A stretch of 64,000 nt of DNA from Qipengyuania profundimaris (lineage in GTDB: Bacteria; Pseudomonadota; Alphaproteobacteria; Sphingomonadales; Sphingomonadaceae). The position numbers and the translations under genes were made by a program. Every line of letters begins with the position of its first letter. Within the stretch, counting starts at the first letter, position 1. This document shows, one piece after another, positions 35,175 to 45,331 of the stretch. The notes below the pieces were generated by a model that saw nothing but the letters and a program-made list of their open reading frames with translations, was not told where the DNA came from and searched no databases. The DNA lies in the NCBI RefSeq assembly GCF_030717945.1, contig NZ_JAVAIM010000001.1, positions 2,293,131 to 2,357,130 on the forward strand, given 5' to 3'.

Positions 35175-35878
35175 GCAGGAAAACATCGCTTTTTGCGGGA
35201 CTTCTGGTAGCTGCGGCGAGCACATTCGCGCTCGGCGCCAGCGCTCAGGGCGGCCTGCCGGTCAAGGGCGGCAACTGGGCCGGCATGGTCGCCGAGACGT
35301 CGGGCGGCCATTTGCTCGGCAATCCGAAGGCCGAGACCAAGCTGGTCGAGTACATGAGTTACACCTGCTCGCACTGTGCCAGCTTTTCGCGCACCGGCGA
35401 CGCGGCGCTCAAGATGCTCTATGTGCCCAGCGGACGCATGAGTTTCGAAATCCGCCATCTGGTTCGCGATCCGGTCGACCTGACCGCCGTACTGCTGACG
35501 CATTGCGGCGAGGCGAAGAAATTCCCGGGCAATCACGAAGCCTTCATGGCGCGTCACGATTCCTGGATGGCCAAGGCGCGCAAGACCACGCAGGCACAGC
35601 GCGCCCGCTGGCAGTTCGGCTCGCTCGGCGCGCGCTTCCAGGCCATCGCCAGCGATCTCGATTTCTACGACATCATGGAAGGCCGCGGGTATTCGCGCGT
35701 CGCGGCGGACAAATGCCTTGCAGACGAGGCCAAGGCCAATGCGCTGGCCGAAAGATCGCGCGCCGATATCGAGGCGCACGGGATCAGCGGCACGCCCAGT
35801 TTCATGCTCAATGGCGAGCTGCTGGACGGCACCCATGCCTGGGAAGACCTCCAGCCGCAGCTCGACAAGGCGCTTTGA
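35171..35878 (+). CDS. DsbA-family periplasmic thiol-disulfide protein
   Basis: 235 residues with an N-terminal signal peptide ending near LGASAQ, so periplasmic. The thioredoxin fold carries CSHC in YMSYTCSHCASF near residues 66-69, and the cis-proline loop GTPSFMLNG is near the C-terminus. Related to the DsbA/BdbD group. The GTG at 35171 overlaps the DciA stop. A second, similar protein follows 111 bp downstream, which suggests a tandem duplication. Confidence 0.9.
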   Translation: MSRKTSLFAGLLVAAASTFALGASAQGGLPVKGGNWAGMVAETSGGHLLGNPKAETKLVEYMSYTCSHCASFSRTGDAALKMLYVPSGRMSFEIRHLVRDPVDLTAVLLTHCGEAKKFPGNHEAFMARHDSWMAKARKTTQAQRARWQFGSLGARFQAIASDLDFYDIMEGRGYSRVAADKCLADEAKANALAERSRADIEAHGISGTPSFMLNGELLDGTHAWEDLQPQLDKAL

Positions 35879-35989
35879 ACGTAATTTAGCGCGGTTTTCG
35901 GGGGAAAGCCCTGTGGATACCCCCTGCCCCGCCTTTCCCTGGCGGTTTCGCCTGATCTAGCCTCCGCTTTGCCGACAAAGAGGATATTC

Positions 35990-36733
35990 ATGACCAAGAC
36001 GCTTCGTTTCGCCCTCGCTGCCCCTCTCGCCTTGGCGCTGGCCGCCTGCGGTTCGGACGCTGCCGATACCGGTGGGGAGATCGAAGGCGACGCCGTTGCC
36101 GCCGTCCCCGCGCCCGAAGGCACCCAGTGGAGCGACACGGTCACGGTTACCGATATGGACGGTTACATGATCGGCAATCCCGATGCGCCGATCAAGCTGG
36201 TCGAATATGCCTCGCTCACCTGCCCGACCTGCGCGCGCTTCGCCGCCGAGGGGATGGAGCCGCTGATCAGCGAATATGTGAACTCTGGCCGTGTCAGCTT
36301 CGAACTGCGCAACCAGATCCACGGGCCGCACGACCTTGCGCTCGCGACGCTGGTGCGCTGCACGGCGGACGAAGCCTTCATCCCGCTGTCGGACCAGGTC
36401 TTCGCCAACCAGCAGCAGGTCCTCGGACCCATCTTCGAAAACCAGGCCGCGGTGGAGCAGTCGCTCAACCTGCCGCCCGAGCAGCGCCTCGTACGGCTGG
36501 CCGAAGTCGGCGGTTTCTACGATTTCTTCGCAGCCCGCGGGCTTAGCGAGGATCAGGCGCGCGAATGCCTTGCCGACGAGCAGGCCTATACGACCATCGC
36601 CGACAACTCGACCCGCCAGTCTGACGAGCTGAACATCACCGGCACGCCGACCTTCCTCATCAACGGGACGGCTGCGGACGCCAACACCTGGGCCGCGCTG
36701 GAGCCGATCCTCCAGCGCGCCGGCGCCAGGTAA
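35990..36733 (+). CDS. DsbA-family thiol-disulfide lipoprotein
   Basis: 247 residues. The signal peptide ends in lipobox LAAC, so the protein is membrane-tethered on the periplasmic side. The DsbA-like domain has CPTC in SLTCPTCARF near residue 75 and the cis-proline loop GTPTFLING. It is a paralogue of the preceding gene (shared IKLVEYASLTC / TKLVEYMSYTC pattern). AGAGGA lies upstream of the ATG at 35990. smc follows after 23 bp. Confidence 0.9.
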   Translation: MTKTLRFALAAPLALALAACGSDAADTGGEIEGDAVAAVPAPEGTQWSDTVTVTDMDGYMIGNPDAPIKLVEYASLTCPTCARFAAEGMEPLISEYVNSGRVSFELRNQIHGPHDLALATLVRCTADEAFIPLSDQVFANQQQVLGPIFENQAAVEQSLNLPPEQRLVRLAEVGGFYDFFAARGLSEDQARECLADEQAYTTIADNSTRQSDELNITGTPTFLINGTAADANTWAALEPILQRAGAR

Positions 36734-36756
36734 GGCGCGGCAGCGCGGGGGCGGGG

Positions 36757-39700
36757 ATGGAGATTACGAAGCTCAGGCTCAGCGGCTTCAAGAGCTTCGT
36801 CGAACCCGCCACCCTGCATATCGAACCTGGCCTGACCGGGGTCGTCGGCCCGAACGGCTGCGGCAAGTCCAACCTGCTCGAAGCGATCCGATGGGTGATG
36901 GGCGAAAACTCGCCCAAGTCCATGCGCTCGGGCGGGATGGAGGACGTGATCTTCGCCGGCACCCAAAGCCGCCCGCCGCGCGACTTCGCCGAAGTGGTCC
37001 TGCAGGGCGCGGATGACGATGGCGACGAGATGGAAGTCGTGCGCCGGATCGAGCGCGGCGCGGGTTCCGCCTATCGCCTCAACGGCGGCGATGTGCGCGC
37101 CAAGGACATTGCTCTGATCTTCGCCGATGCCGCGACCGGGGCGCATAGTCCGGCGCTCGTCAGCCAGGGCAAGATTGCGCAGGTGATCGCTGCCAAGCCG
37201 ACCGAGCGCCGCCAGATGCTGGAGGAGGCTGCGGGTATCGCGGGGCTTCACGTTCGCCGCCGCGATGCCGAGAGCAAGCTGCGTCAGACCGAGACCAATC
37301 TCGAGCGGCTCGAGGATATCATGGCGAGCCTCGACAGCCAGATTGCCTCGCTGCGGCGGCAAGCGAAGCAGGCGGAGCGCTACAAGAAACTTTCCGACCA
37401 GATCAAGACCGCCGAGGCCCGGCTGGTCTTCGCCCGGTGGCGCGATGCTGCGACCGCCGCGGACGAAGCCAAGAAGGCAGCGAGCGAGGCGGAAGCGCGG
37501 GTCGCCACAGCCCAGGCTGCCGCGGACGCAGCGCAAAAATCCCAGCGGGCGGCGGCGGAGGCTCTGGCCGAGGCGCGCGAGGAGCAGGCTGACCGGCGCG
37601 ACGATGCCAGCGCCCATGGGCACCGCATGGCTGCCCTCACCACACAGCTCGAAGCCGCCGAACAGCGCCTCGCCGACCTCGACCGGCAGACGGCACGGCT
37701 GGAGGCGGATCGCGGCGAGGCGGACCGGCTGACCAAAGATGCCGCCGAAGCGCTGTCGCGGCTCGAACGCGATCTGGCAGCGGTCGAGAAGACTCTCGCC
37801 GACGATGAGTCCAAGCGCCCCGCCCTCGAACGCGCGGCGGAGCAGGCCGAGCGCGACAGCCGCACCGCCGAACTCGCGCTCGCCAAGGCGACGGCGGACA
37901 ATGCCGGTGTAGAAGCCGAATGGCGGGTGGCCGAGGCCGAAATCGCACAGGCGCGCGCGCGGCTCGACCGGGTCGAGGCCGAAGCGCGGCGCATGGCGCA
38001 GCAGCGCGAGGCTTTGGCGGGCGAGAACCCGGACGACGATGTCGATGCGGCGAAGGCGGCGCTGGCGCAGGCCGAGGCTGAACTGGCACAGCAGCGCGCG
38101 GCGCTGGAGACGATGCAGGCGCGCAAGAGCGAGCTGCAGGCCGAGCGTGACGAAGCCTCCTCTGCGCTCGCCGAAGCGAAGGCCGAACTCTCCGGTGTCC
38201 AGCGCGAATACGATGCCCTGCAACGCGACCGCGACGCACGCCAACGCGCTGCCGAAAAGCGCAGCGGCCGCCAGCAGGCGATCGACGGCGTGCGGGCGGC
38301 AAAGGGCTATGAACGCGCGGTCGCGGCAGCTCTGGGGCGCGACGGCAAGGCGCTGCTCGGATCACCCGATGGCGATGCCGAGGGGCGTTACTGGACCGGG
38401 GCCGATGCTCCCGCAGCGGTGGAGGACAGCCTCTCCGACCAAGTCGAGCGATGCCCCGACGAATTGCGCGCGCGGCTGGCATTGGTCCATGTGGCGGAAA
38501 CCGACGACGGACGGACGCTCGCCCCCGGCCACGCGCTGGTGACGCTGGGCGGCAGCTTGCGGCGGTGGGACGGGCTGGTCGTGCGCGGCGAAGGCTCTGC
38601 CGAGGCGGCGCGGCTGGAGGCCGAGAACCGCTTCGCCGAACTGGAAGCGCGCCTGCCCGAACTGCGCGAAGCCGCGAAAACGGCGCAATCCTCGCTCGAC
38701 GCGGCAAGCGAGGAATTGAGCCAGTTGCAGCGCGATCTCGTGGCTGCGGAACGGGACCTGGCCGCGACCGCCGATGCGGAGCGGCAGGCGCTCCGGGCTC
38801 TCGACCAGGCCGAGGCGGCGCGCGAGCGGCTCGCCGCGCGACTGGAAGAACTCGAACGCAACGAGGCCGAGCATGGCGAGCTGATCGCATCGGCCAAGGC
38901 AGACCTAACCGCAGCCGAAGCCAAGCGTGACGCGCTGCCCGATCCGCAGGCGGGACGCGCCTCGCTCGAGGCTTCGCGCGCGCAGAACGAGGCGGCCCGC
39001 TCGACCTTGCAGGCGCGTGCTGCCGAGCTTGCCGCGCACGACCAGTCGCTTGCCGTGGCGCGTGAGCGGGCGTCGGCGCAGCGCAGCGACATGGCGAACT
39101 GGCAGGCCCGCAGCGGCGATGCCGCCCGCCGCCTCTCCGACATGGAGATCCGCGCCGAAGAGATCGCTCAAGAACGCGCCGTGACTGCTGCCAAGCCCGA
39201 AGGCCTGATTCGCGAGATCGAACAGGGCGATCAGGTCCGCGAGCGGCTCGGCGCAGAACTTGCCGAGGCGGAAAAGGCCGTCGCTGCTGCCAACGAGGTG
39301 GCGCAGGAAGCGGACCGGGCCTTCGCGCAGGCCAACGAGGCGCTCGCCGAAGCGCGCGAAAACCGGGCCGGCCTCGCCGCGCGGGCGGAGAACCAGGATG
39401 GCCGCCGCATCGAAATGGCGCGCATCTCGGGCGAGCGCTTCCAATGCCCGCCCCCGCTGCTGCCCGAGCGTTTTGCCTTCGATGAAACCGCCATCGCCAG
39501 TGCCGAGGCCGAGAGTGAGGAAATGGACCGCCTGACCGCAAGTCGCGAGCGGATCGGACCGGTCAACCTCGTCGCCGCCGAAGAGCTCGAGCGGATCGAG
39601 ACCGAGCACGGTGCCAACTCCGCCGAGCAGGAAGAACTGCGGGAGGCCGTCAGCCGGCTGCGCGGCTCTATCGGCAGCCTCAACCGCGAGGGGCGGGAAC

Positions 39701-40179
39701 GGCTGCGTGCTGCCTTCGAGCAGGTCAACGACCACTTCCAGCGTCTCTTCACCCGCTTGTTCGAAGGCGGCGAGGCACATCTCGCGCTGATCGACAGCGA
39801 CGATCCGCTCGAGGCCGGGTTGGAAATTTTCGCTCAGCCGCCGGGCAAGCGCCTGCAGTCGCTCACCCTGCTGTCGGGCGGAGAACAGGCGCTGACGGCG
39901 ACCGCGCTGATCTTCGCGCTGTTTCTGACCAATCCCGCGCCGATTTGCGTGCTGGACGAGGTCGACGCGCCGCTCGACGATGCGAATATCGACCGCTTCT
40001 GCGACCTGCTCGACGCGATGACGCGCGAGACGAATACGCGCTATCTCATCGTCACGCACAACGCCGTGACCATGAGCCGTATGCACCGCCTGTTCGGCGT
40101 GACCATGATCGAAAAGGGCGTCAGTCGGCTCGTCAGCGTCGATCTGGGCGCGGCGGAGGAATTGCTGGCGGCGGAGTGA
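36757..40179 (+). CDS. smc: Chromosome segregation protein SMC
   Basis: Structural-maintenance ATPase of the condensin complex, 1140 residues, the normal length. Walker A GPNGCGKSN is near residue 34. Two long Ala/Glu/Arg-rich coiled coils flank a hinge at about residues 510-620. The C-terminal head has signature LSGGEQALTA and Walker B ICVLDEVDAPLDD. ScpA and ScpB are not in the window. ATG at 36757 follows the DsbA-like gene closely. Confidence 0.97.
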   Translation: MEITKLRLSGFKSFVEPATLHIEPGLTGVVGPNGCGKSNLLEAIRWVMGENSPKSMRSGGMEDVIFAGTQSRPPRDFAEVVLQGADDDGDEMEVVRRIERGAGSAYRLNGGDVRAKDIALIFADAATGAHSPALVSQGKIAQVIAAKPTERRQMLEEAAGIAGLHVRRRDAESKLRQTETNLERLEDIMASLDSQIASLRRQAKQAERYKKLSDQIKTAEARLVFARWRDAATAADEAKKAASEAEARVATAQAAADAAQKSQRAAAEALAEAREEQADRRDDASAHGHRMAALTTQLEAAEQRLADLDRQTARLEADRGEADRLTKDAAEALSRLERDLAAVEKTLADDESKRPALERAAEQAERDSRTAELALAKATADNAGVEAEWRVAEAEIAQARARLDRVEAEARRMAQQREALAGENPDDDVDAAKAALAQAEAELAQQRAALETMQARKSELQAERDEASSALAEAKAELSGVQREYDALQRDRDARQRAAEKRSGRQQAIDGVRAAKGYERAVAAALGRDGKALLGSPDGDAEGRYWTGADAPAAVEDSLSDQVERCPDELRARLALVHVAETDDGRTLAPGHALVTLGGSLRRWDGLVVRGEGSAEAARLEAENRFAELEARLPELREAAKTAQSSLDAASEELSQLQRDLVAAERDLAATADAERQALRALDQAEAARERLAARLEELERNEAEHGELIASAKADLTAAEAKRDALPDPQAGRASLEASRAQNEAARSTLQARAAELAAHDQSLAVARERASAQRSDMANWQARSGDAARRLSDMEIRAEEIAQERAVTAAKPEGLIREIEQGDQVRERLGAELAEAEKAVAAANEVAQEADRAFAQANEALAEARENRAGLAARAENQDGRRIEMARISGERFQCPPPLLPERFAFDETAIASAEAESEEMDRLTASRERIGPVNLVAAEELERIETEHGANSAEQEELREAVSRLRGSIGSLNREGRERLRAAFEQVNDHFQRLFTRLFEGGEAHLALIDSDDPLEAGLEIFAQPPGKRLQSLTLLSGGEQALTATALIFALFLTNPAPICVLDEVDAPLDDANIDRFCDLLDAMTRETNTRYLIVTHNAVTMSRMHRLFGVTMIEKGVSRLVSVDLGAAEELLAAE

Positions 40180-40201
40180 CGCTGCCGGAGGAGAGATACC
40201 G

Positions 40202-41554
40202 ATGATCTTACGTTTCGCCGCCGTGGTTGTTGCGCTGCTTTCCACGCCCGCCCTCGCCTCGCCGCCTATCCTGCTGATGAGCGAGACCGAGCATGCCGCG
40301 CCGGAGCTGCCACCCATCCTGCCGATGCGCGAGCGAGCCGAGGTGATCGACCGCATCCTTGCCGAGAGGCTCGATACCATCATCCCTGCGATCATGCGCG
40401 AGCAAGGCATCGACATGTGGGTGCTGATGGCGCGCGAGTATTTCGAGGAGCCGGTGGTTGCCACCATGCTCGATGCGACCAGTATGAGCGCGCGGCGGCG
40501 CACGATCCTGGTCTTCCACGATCCGGGCGACGGCCAGCCGGTCGAGCGGCTGACGGTCAGCCGCTATGGTCTCGCCGACCTGTTCGAGGCGAGCTGGGAA
40601 CCGGCGCAGCAGCCCGACCAGTGGCAGGCGGTGGCCGACCTGATCGCCGCGCGCGATCCGGCGAAAATCGCGATCAACTTCTCCGACCTCACCGCTTTCG
40701 GCGACGGCATGACGCTGAGCCAGTATCGCCTGATGCATGCTGCCCTGCCCGAGCCCTATCGCGAGCGGATCGTTTCGGGCGAAACGCTGGCCGTGCGCTG
40801 GCTCGAAAGCCGCGTTCCAAGCGAGCTCGAAATCTATCCCGGCATCGTTCGCATCGCGCACGCGCTAATCGCGCAGGCGTTTTCGCGCGAGGTCATCACG
40901 CCGGGCGAGACGACGGCAGCGGATGTGCAGTGGTGGTATCGCGAGACTCTCGCTTCGCTGGGCTTGACGCCGTGGTTCCACCCCTCGGTCGGCATCCAGC
41001 GAGAGGGCGCTGATGGTATGCTGTCGGGCGACACGGTGATCCAGCCGGGCGATCTGCTGTGGACCGATTTCGGCATCACCTATCTGCGGCTCAACACCGA
41101 TACGCAGCATCTCGCCTATGTCCTGAAGCCCGGCGAGACCGAGGCACCCGCAGGCCTGCGCGGCGGGCTCGCGGCGACCAATCGCGTGCAGAATCACCTC
41201 ATCGCGGCCTTCGAGATCGGCCTCACCGGCAACGCAATCCTCGCCCGCGCCCGCGCGACGGCCATCGCGGACGGCCTCGACCCGTCGATCTACTCACACC
41301 CCATCGGCTCGCACGGCCACGGCGCAGGCACGGCGGTGGGTTTCTGGGACAACCAGAACGGCGACCCGCGCAGCGAATACCGCCTTCGCGCCAATACCGG
41401 CTGGTCGATCGAATTGACTAGCTACACTGCCGTGCCCGAATGGGGCGGCCAAAAGGTCGATTTCCGCAGCGAGGAGGATGCCTGGTTCGATGGGGAGACC
41501 GTGCGCTTCCTCGACGGGCGGCAGACGGAGCTGACGTTGATCGGGTCGGAGTGA
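40202..41554 (+). CDS. M24 family metallopeptidase (Xaa-Pro peptidase-like), exported
   Basis: 450 residues with a signal peptide (LRFAAVVVALLSTPALAS), so periplasmic. The creatinase/aminopeptidase-P fold supplies a likely dimetal site: Asp in LLWTDFG, Asp in LNTDTQH, His in HPIGSHGHG, Glu in WSIELTSY and Glu in FRSEEDAW. The usual HExP after the His motif is not conserved, so specificity may differ from Xaa-Pro dipeptidases. GAGGAG lies before the ATG at 40202, 22 bp after smc. Confidence 0.9.
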   Translation: MILRFAAVVVALLSTPALASPPILLMSETEHAAPELPPILPMRERAEVIDRILAERLDTIIPAIMREQGIDMWVLMAREYFEEPVVATMLDATSMSARRRTILVFHDPGDGQPVERLTVSRYGLADLFEASWEPAQQPDQWQAVADLIAARDPAKIAINFSDLTAFGDGMTLSQYRLMHAALPEPYRERIVSGETLAVRWLESRVPSELEIYPGIVRIAHALIAQAFSREVITPGETTAADVQWWYRETLASLGLTPWFHPSVGIQREGADGMLSGDTVIQPGDLLWTDFGITYLRLNTDTQHLAYVLKPGETEAPAGLRGGLAATNRVQNHLIAAFEIGLTGNAILARARATAIADGLDPSIYSHPIGSHGHGAGTAVGFWDNQNGDPRSEYRLRANTGWSIELTSYTAVPEWGGQKVDFRSEEDAWFDGETVRFLDGRQTELTLIGSE

Positions 41555-41609
41555 AGTACCTAGACAACCCGCTCTTGGGCTGTGGATCACAGTTCCTGTC
41601 CTCGTCCGA

Positions 41610-42128
41610 CTACGACAGTCTTTCGGTGATCGCTTTAACACCGCCAGCGATTCCATTAGCGAAATCGTTCTCTCGAAAGCTTGGCAAAATGATGGAATCC
41701 AGGACTCCCTGGCAAAACGTATCCGACAATTCTTCTTCGAGACCGTAGCCGACCGCTATCCTGACTCTACGCTCGTTCGGGGCGACAAGGATCACGACAC
41801 CATCATCGTGATCGGCGCGGCCGACTCCCCAAGCGTTGGCGAGATCGCGAGCGAAGTCCGCTATCTCCTCGCCATTGAGTGAGTCGACTGTCGCTACGAC
41901 CATCTGATGCTCGGTCTGCGCTTCGAAAGCCTCCAGTTGCTCGGTCAAAGCCTGTTCCTGCGAAAAGCTTAGAATATCGGCGTGGTCCGAAACACGTCCA
42001 AGCTGAACGATGCTTGGCGATCGCGCAATCTGCTGCTTTTGTCCCGGCGCGTCCGGCAACTGAGCGCCCGGTTGGGGGTCGAAGCATGCACCCGTGAGCA
42101 GCAGAAACGAAAGGAAAAGCACTCGCAT
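41610..42128 (-). CDS. TPM domain protein (Psb32/YgcG-like), exported
   Basis: 172 residues. The signal (RVLFLSFLLLTGAC) may be a lipoprotein signal although the lipobox is imperfect. The TPM (TLP18.3/Psb32/MOLO-1) domain is recognisable from VSDHADILSFSQEQALTEQLEAFE and the DDGVVILVAPNERRVRIAVGYGLEEELSD segment. TPM proteins have been linked to photosystem repair or membrane proteins; no function is assigned here. Base use is a little A+T-richer than flanking genes. Convergent with the M24 gene. Confidence 0.85.
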   Translation of the reverse strand: MRVLFLSFLLLTGACFDPQPGAQLPDAPGQKQQIARSPSIVQLGRVSDHADILSFSQEQALTEQLEAFEAQTEHQMVVATVDSLNGEEIADFARDLANAWGVGRADHDDGVVILVAPNERRVRIAVGYGLEEELSDTFCQGVLDSIILPSFRENDFANGIAGGVKAITERLS

Positions 42129-42150
42129 ACGAGGCGGCCACAGTGAGGGG

Positions 42151-42513
42151 CTATGCCGCCAGCGCAGCCCTAAGATCATCTCGTATGGTTTTCAGTCGCG
42201 GGACGATGTCCGAAGTCTCGCTTCTTGGGCCAGTTTGCTGCGCCGCAGCCTGCTGGTCCGGCACGCCTTTCAGCGCCGCCTTGGCACCCTTCAGCGTATA
42301 GCCCTCACGGTTCACCAGCCGGTCGATCCGTTCGACCAGCGCGACGTCCTCGGGCCGGTAGTAACGCCTGCCGCCGTTGCGGGTCAGCGGCTTGAGCATG
42401 GGGAACTGCTGTTCCCAGTACCGCAGGACATGCGCCTTGATACCGGTCGCCTTGGCGACTTCGCCGATGGTGCGCAGCGCGCCCGCTTCCTTACCGTCGT
42501 CGAATTGCGCCAT
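42151..42513 (-). CDS. MerR family transcriptional regulator
   Basis: 120 residues. The winged-HTH of MerR type (LRTIGEVAKATGIKAHVLRYWEQQFPMLKP) is followed by RRYYRPEDVALVERIDRLV and a short tail. No metal-binding Cys are present, so it is not a metal sensor. Directly downstream of ihfA (8 bp), a pairing seen repeatedly in alphaproteobacteria. Last gene of the rpmF-plsX-fabH-ihfA-merR run. Confidence 0.9.
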   Translation of the reverse strand: MAQFDDGKEAGALRTIGEVAKATGIKAHVLRYWEQQFPMLKPLTRNGGRRYYRPEDVALVERIDRLVNREGYTLKGAKAALKGVPDQQAAAQQTGPRSETSDIVPRLKTIRDDLRAALAA

Positions 42514-42521
42514 ACGTGATC

Positions 42522-42827
42522 CTATCCGTTCGCGATCCGCTCTTTGAGCAACTGGCTGGCGCGGAAGGTCATCACCCGGCGCGGCGTGATCGGCACCTCC
42601 ACCCCGGTCTTGGGATTGCGGCCGATCCGTTCCTTCTTATCGCGCAGCACGAAGCTGCCGAAACCGGAAATCTTCACATTCTCGCCATCGGACAGCGCGT
42701 CGCACATCTTTTCAAGGATCGCCTCGACCATATCGAGTGATTCTGCACGGCTCAGGCCCATCTTCCGGTTGATCGTCTCGGCCAGATCGGCGCGAGTCAG
42801 CGTGCCCACGGAGCGCATCATATCCAT
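42522..42827 (-). CDS. ihfA: Integration host factor subunit alpha
   Basis: DNA-bending protein, 101 residues, acting as a heterodimer with IhfB. Typical IhfA features: [19 protein letters not shown], the DNA-contact region [13 protein letters not shown] and [14 protein letters not shown], ending in SQLLKERI. Of three closely spaced ATGs the one at 42827 is best served by GGAAGG 5 nt upstream. Downstream of fabH with a 118 bp gap. Confidence 0.95.
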   Translation of the reverse strand: MDMMRSVGTLTRADLAETINRKMGLSRAESLDMVEAILEKMCDALSDGENVKISGFGSFVLRDKKERIGRNPKTGVEVPITPRRVMTFRASQLLKERIANG

Positions 42828-42945
42828 TCTATCCTTCCCCCTCAGATGCGACCCTGAGTGGTAGTGCGACCCCGTCTTAACTTCGCCAAGCAATATAGGG
42901 GCTTGGCGCGATTCTGGCAAATCCGGCCTTGCCGAAAGCGCAGGT

Positions 42946-43911
42946 CTACATTCGGGCGAGCGAGGCACCCCAGGTAAAGCCGCCGCCCATAGCCTCGAAC
43001 ATGACGAGATCGCCCTGCTTGATCCGCCCGTCGCGCACCGCGGTATCGAGAGCGAGCGGTACCGACGCAGCGGAGGTATTCGCATGGCGGTCGACGGTCA
43101 CCACGACCTTTTCCGACGGGAGGTCGAGCTTGCGCGCGGTGGCGTCGAGGATGCGGGCATTGGCCTGGTGCGGCACGACCCAGTCGATGTCGCCTGCATT
43201 GAGATCGGTGTCTGCGAGCACTTCCTTGAGCACATCGGCAAGGTTCACGACCGCGTGACGAAACACCTCGCGGCCTTTCATGCGTAAATGGCCGACCGTC
43301 CCGGTGGTCGACGGACCTCCATCGACATAGAGCATGTCTTTGTGCGCGCCTTCGGCATGCAGCCGCGATGCCAGAATACCGGGGCCGTCCTCGGCCACGT
43401 CGTGCGCCTCCAGCACGACAGCGCCTGCGCCGTCGCCGAACAGAACGCAGGTGGTGCGATCCTCCCAGTCGAGAATGCGGCTGAAGGTCTCCGCGCCGAT
43501 CACCAGCGCCTTTTGTGCCATGCCGGTGCGCAGCATCGAATCCGCCGTCGCGAGCGCATAGAGGAAGCCCGAGCAGACAGCCTGCACATCGAAGGCGATA
43601 CCGCCGCCGCAGCCGAGCGCGGCCTGAACCTGCGTGGCGGTGGCCGGAAAGGTGTGGTCTGGCGTGGCAGTCGCGAGGACGATCAGGCCGATCTCGCTCG
43701 CGTCGATCCCCGCGGCCTCGAGCGCGGCCCGTGCCGCCTTGGTTGCTAGCGTTGAGGTGAATTCGTCCTCATCGGCGATATAGCGCTGGCGAATGCCGGT
43801 GCGCTCGACGATCCAGTCGTCGGAGGTATCGACGCGCTCGGCAAGCTCGGCATTGGTTACGCAATTCGCCGGCAGCGCCGATCCCGTGCCGGTGATGACC
43901 GACCGGATCAC
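42946..43911 (-). CDS. fabH: 3-oxoacyl-[acyl-carrier-protein] synthase III
   Basis: Starts fatty-acid synthesis by condensing acetyl-CoA with malonyl-ACP; 321 residues. Catalytic Cys lies in AVCSGFLYA, His in PHQANARI and Asn in HANTSAAS. The GTG at 43911 overlaps the plsX stop as GTGA, which fixes the start; a longer upstream frame inside plsX is spurious. The plsX-fabH pair is conserved in bacteria. Confidence 0.96.
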   Translation of the reverse strand: MIRSVITGTGSALPANCVTNAELAERVDTSDDWIVERTGIRQRYIADEDEFTSTLATKAARAALEAAGIDASEIGLIVLATATPDHTFPATATQVQAALGCGGGIAFDVQAVCSGFLYALATADSMLRTGMAQKALVIGAETFSRILDWEDRTTCVLFGDGAGAVVLEAHDVAEDGPGILASRLHAEGAHKDMLYVDGGPSTTGTVGHLRMKGREVFRHAVVNLADVLKEVLADTDLNAGDIDWVVPHQANARILDATARKLDLPSEKVVVTVDRHANTSAASVPLALDTAVRDGRIKQGDLVMFEAMGGGFTWGASLARM

Positions 43912-44945
43912 TTGGCCACCAGCGTATCGGTTCCGACTTCGCCGAGATCGTGCTTGATGCGGTTGAGAATGTCGTCCTCCAGCAGCCGTGCGGCGACTTC
44001 CACCGCATTGGCGACGCCCTTGGCATCGGCGCTTCCATGGCTCTTCACCACCACACCATTGAGGCCGAGGAAGACCGCGCCGTTGTGGTTGTTCGGGTCG
44101 AGATGGTGCTTGAGCAGCTCGGTCGCGGGGCGCGAGACGAGGAAGCCGACCTTTGAGCGGATCGAGCTGGTAAAAGCCCGGCGCAGCAGGTCGGTGACGA
44201 AGCGCGCCGTCCCCTCGATCGCCTTCAGCGCGATATTGCCCGAAAAGCCGTCGCACACCACAACATCGCACTCGCCGCGATTGATCTTGTCCGCTTCGAC
44301 ATAACCTTCGAACTGCATTTCGAGGCCGGTCGCGGCGCGCAATGTCTCGGCGGCGTTCTGGATATCCTCGGTGCCCTTGGTCTCTTCCGTGCCGATGTTG
44401 AGCAGCCGGGTCCGCGGGCGCGAGATGCCGGTGACGATGCGCGAATAGGCCGCGCCCATGATGGCGAATTGCACGAGGTTGCGTGCATCGCATTCGCGAT
44501 TGGCGCCGAGGTCGAGCATGATGACGTCGTTGTCGCCCAGCGTTGGCAGCAGGGCGGCCAGTGCGGGCCGGTCGAGGCCGGGCATGGTGCGCAGGGCGAG
44601 CTTGCTGATCGCCATCAGCGCGCCGGTGTTGCCGGCAGATACGGCGGCGCCGGCTTCCCCGCGCTTCACCGCATCGACAGCAAGGCCCATGCTGGTGGTC
44701 TTGGCGCGGCGCAGCGCTTTCGACGGCTTTTCGTCGCCCGCGATCACGTCCTCGCAGTGGAGGATTTCCGAGGCTTCGGCCATGCCGGGATGGGTTTCGA
44801 GCGCCGCCTTGATGCGCGGCTCGTCACCCACCAGCAGGAACTTGAATCTATCGTGACGGCGACGGGCCAGCGCCGCGCCTTCGATCATCACGCGCACGCC
44901 TTCATCGCCGCCCATCGCATCGACAGCGATACGCGGCAGGCTCAT
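43908..44945 (-). CDS. plsX: Phosphate acyltransferase (acyl-ACP:phosphate transacylase)
   Basis: Makes acyl-phosphate from acyl-ACP for phospholipid synthesis; 345 residues, peripheral membrane. The N-terminal [20 protein letters not shown] and the central [17 protein letters not shown] are signature segments. ATG at 44945, 27 bp from rpmF. Overlaps fabH by 4 bp. Part of the classic rpmF-plsX-fabH cluster. Confidence 0.96.
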   Translation of the reverse strand: MSLPRIAVDAMGGDEGVRVMIEGAALARRRHDRFKFLLVGDEPRIKAALETHPGMAEASEILHCEDVIAGDEKPSKALRRAKTTSMGLAVDAVKRGEAGAAVSAGNTGALMAISKLALRTMPGLDRPALAALLPTLGDNDVIMLDLGANRECDARNLVQFAIMGAAYSRIVTGISRPRTRLLNIGTEETKGTEDIQNAAETLRAATGLEMQFEGYVEADKINRGECDVVVCDGFSGNIALKAIEGTARFVTDLLRRAFTSSIRSKVGFLVSRPATELLKHHLDPNNHNGAVFLGLNGVVVKSHGSADAKGVANAVEVAARLLEDDILNRIKHDLGEVGTDTLVAK

Positions 44946-44972
44946 GAGCGTCTCCGGTTTATCAGCGTGGTC

Positions 44973-45152
44973 TTAGAGACCGACGGCGATGATTTCGCGA
45001 CCGTTGTAGTGGCCGCAATGCGGGCACAGGTTGTGCGGACGCTTCAGTTCGCCGCAGTTCGAGCACTCGTGATGAGCTTCGACCTTGAGCGAATCATGCG
45101 CACGGCGGTTGCCGCGGCGGTGGGGCGATACTTTCCTCTTGGGGACGGCCAT
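44973..45152 (-). CDS. rpmF: 50S ribosomal protein L32
   Basis: 59-residue ribosomal protein. Begins [20 protein letters not shown] and carries a four-Cys zinc ribbon (CSNCGE and CPHCGH). Ends at TAA 44975-44973. AAGG lies upstream of the ATG at 45152. First gene of the lipid operon; its leader of roughly 110 nt contains a short perfect hairpin at 45219-45232. Confidence 0.97.
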   Translation of the reverse strand: MAVPKRKVSPHRRGNRRAHDSLKVEAHHECSNCGELKRPHNLCPHCGHYNGREIIAVGL

Positions 45153-45218
45153 GGCGGCACCTTTTCCTCAAACAAATTCAATCAATTTCGGTGGCCGCCC
45201 TAGGGGAAGGTCCGGCAT

Positions 45219-45232
45219 CGCACAAGTGTGCG
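45219..45232 (-). other. Hairpin in the rpmF leader
   Basis: CGCACA and TGTGCG form a perfect 6-bp stem around two bases, inside the predicted 5' leader of rpmF. It could be a protein-binding site or a transcript element; nothing further can be said. Confidence 0.3.
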
Positions 45233-45271
45233 TGAACCCGAAACATCCCGACAGGTGCGGTGAAGGCGCGC

Positions 45272-45299
45272 GCTATAGCGAATTTCATGAGCGATGCAA
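45272..45299 (-). promoter_or_regulatory. Candidate promoter of the rpmF-plsX-fabH operon
   Basis: On the minus strand TTGCAT and TATAGC are 16 bp apart. This is the best -35/-10-like pair upstream of rpmF and would give a leader of about 110 nt. Confidence 0.35.
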
Positions 45300-45331
45300 G
45301 CGATGTGGGGTTGGGTTTATGTGCTGCGAGC

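Noticed and set aside
36586-39541. Long minus-strand open frames across smc
   Set aside because: High-G+C antisense frames of a verified gene; composition follows the antisense codons and no domain is seen.
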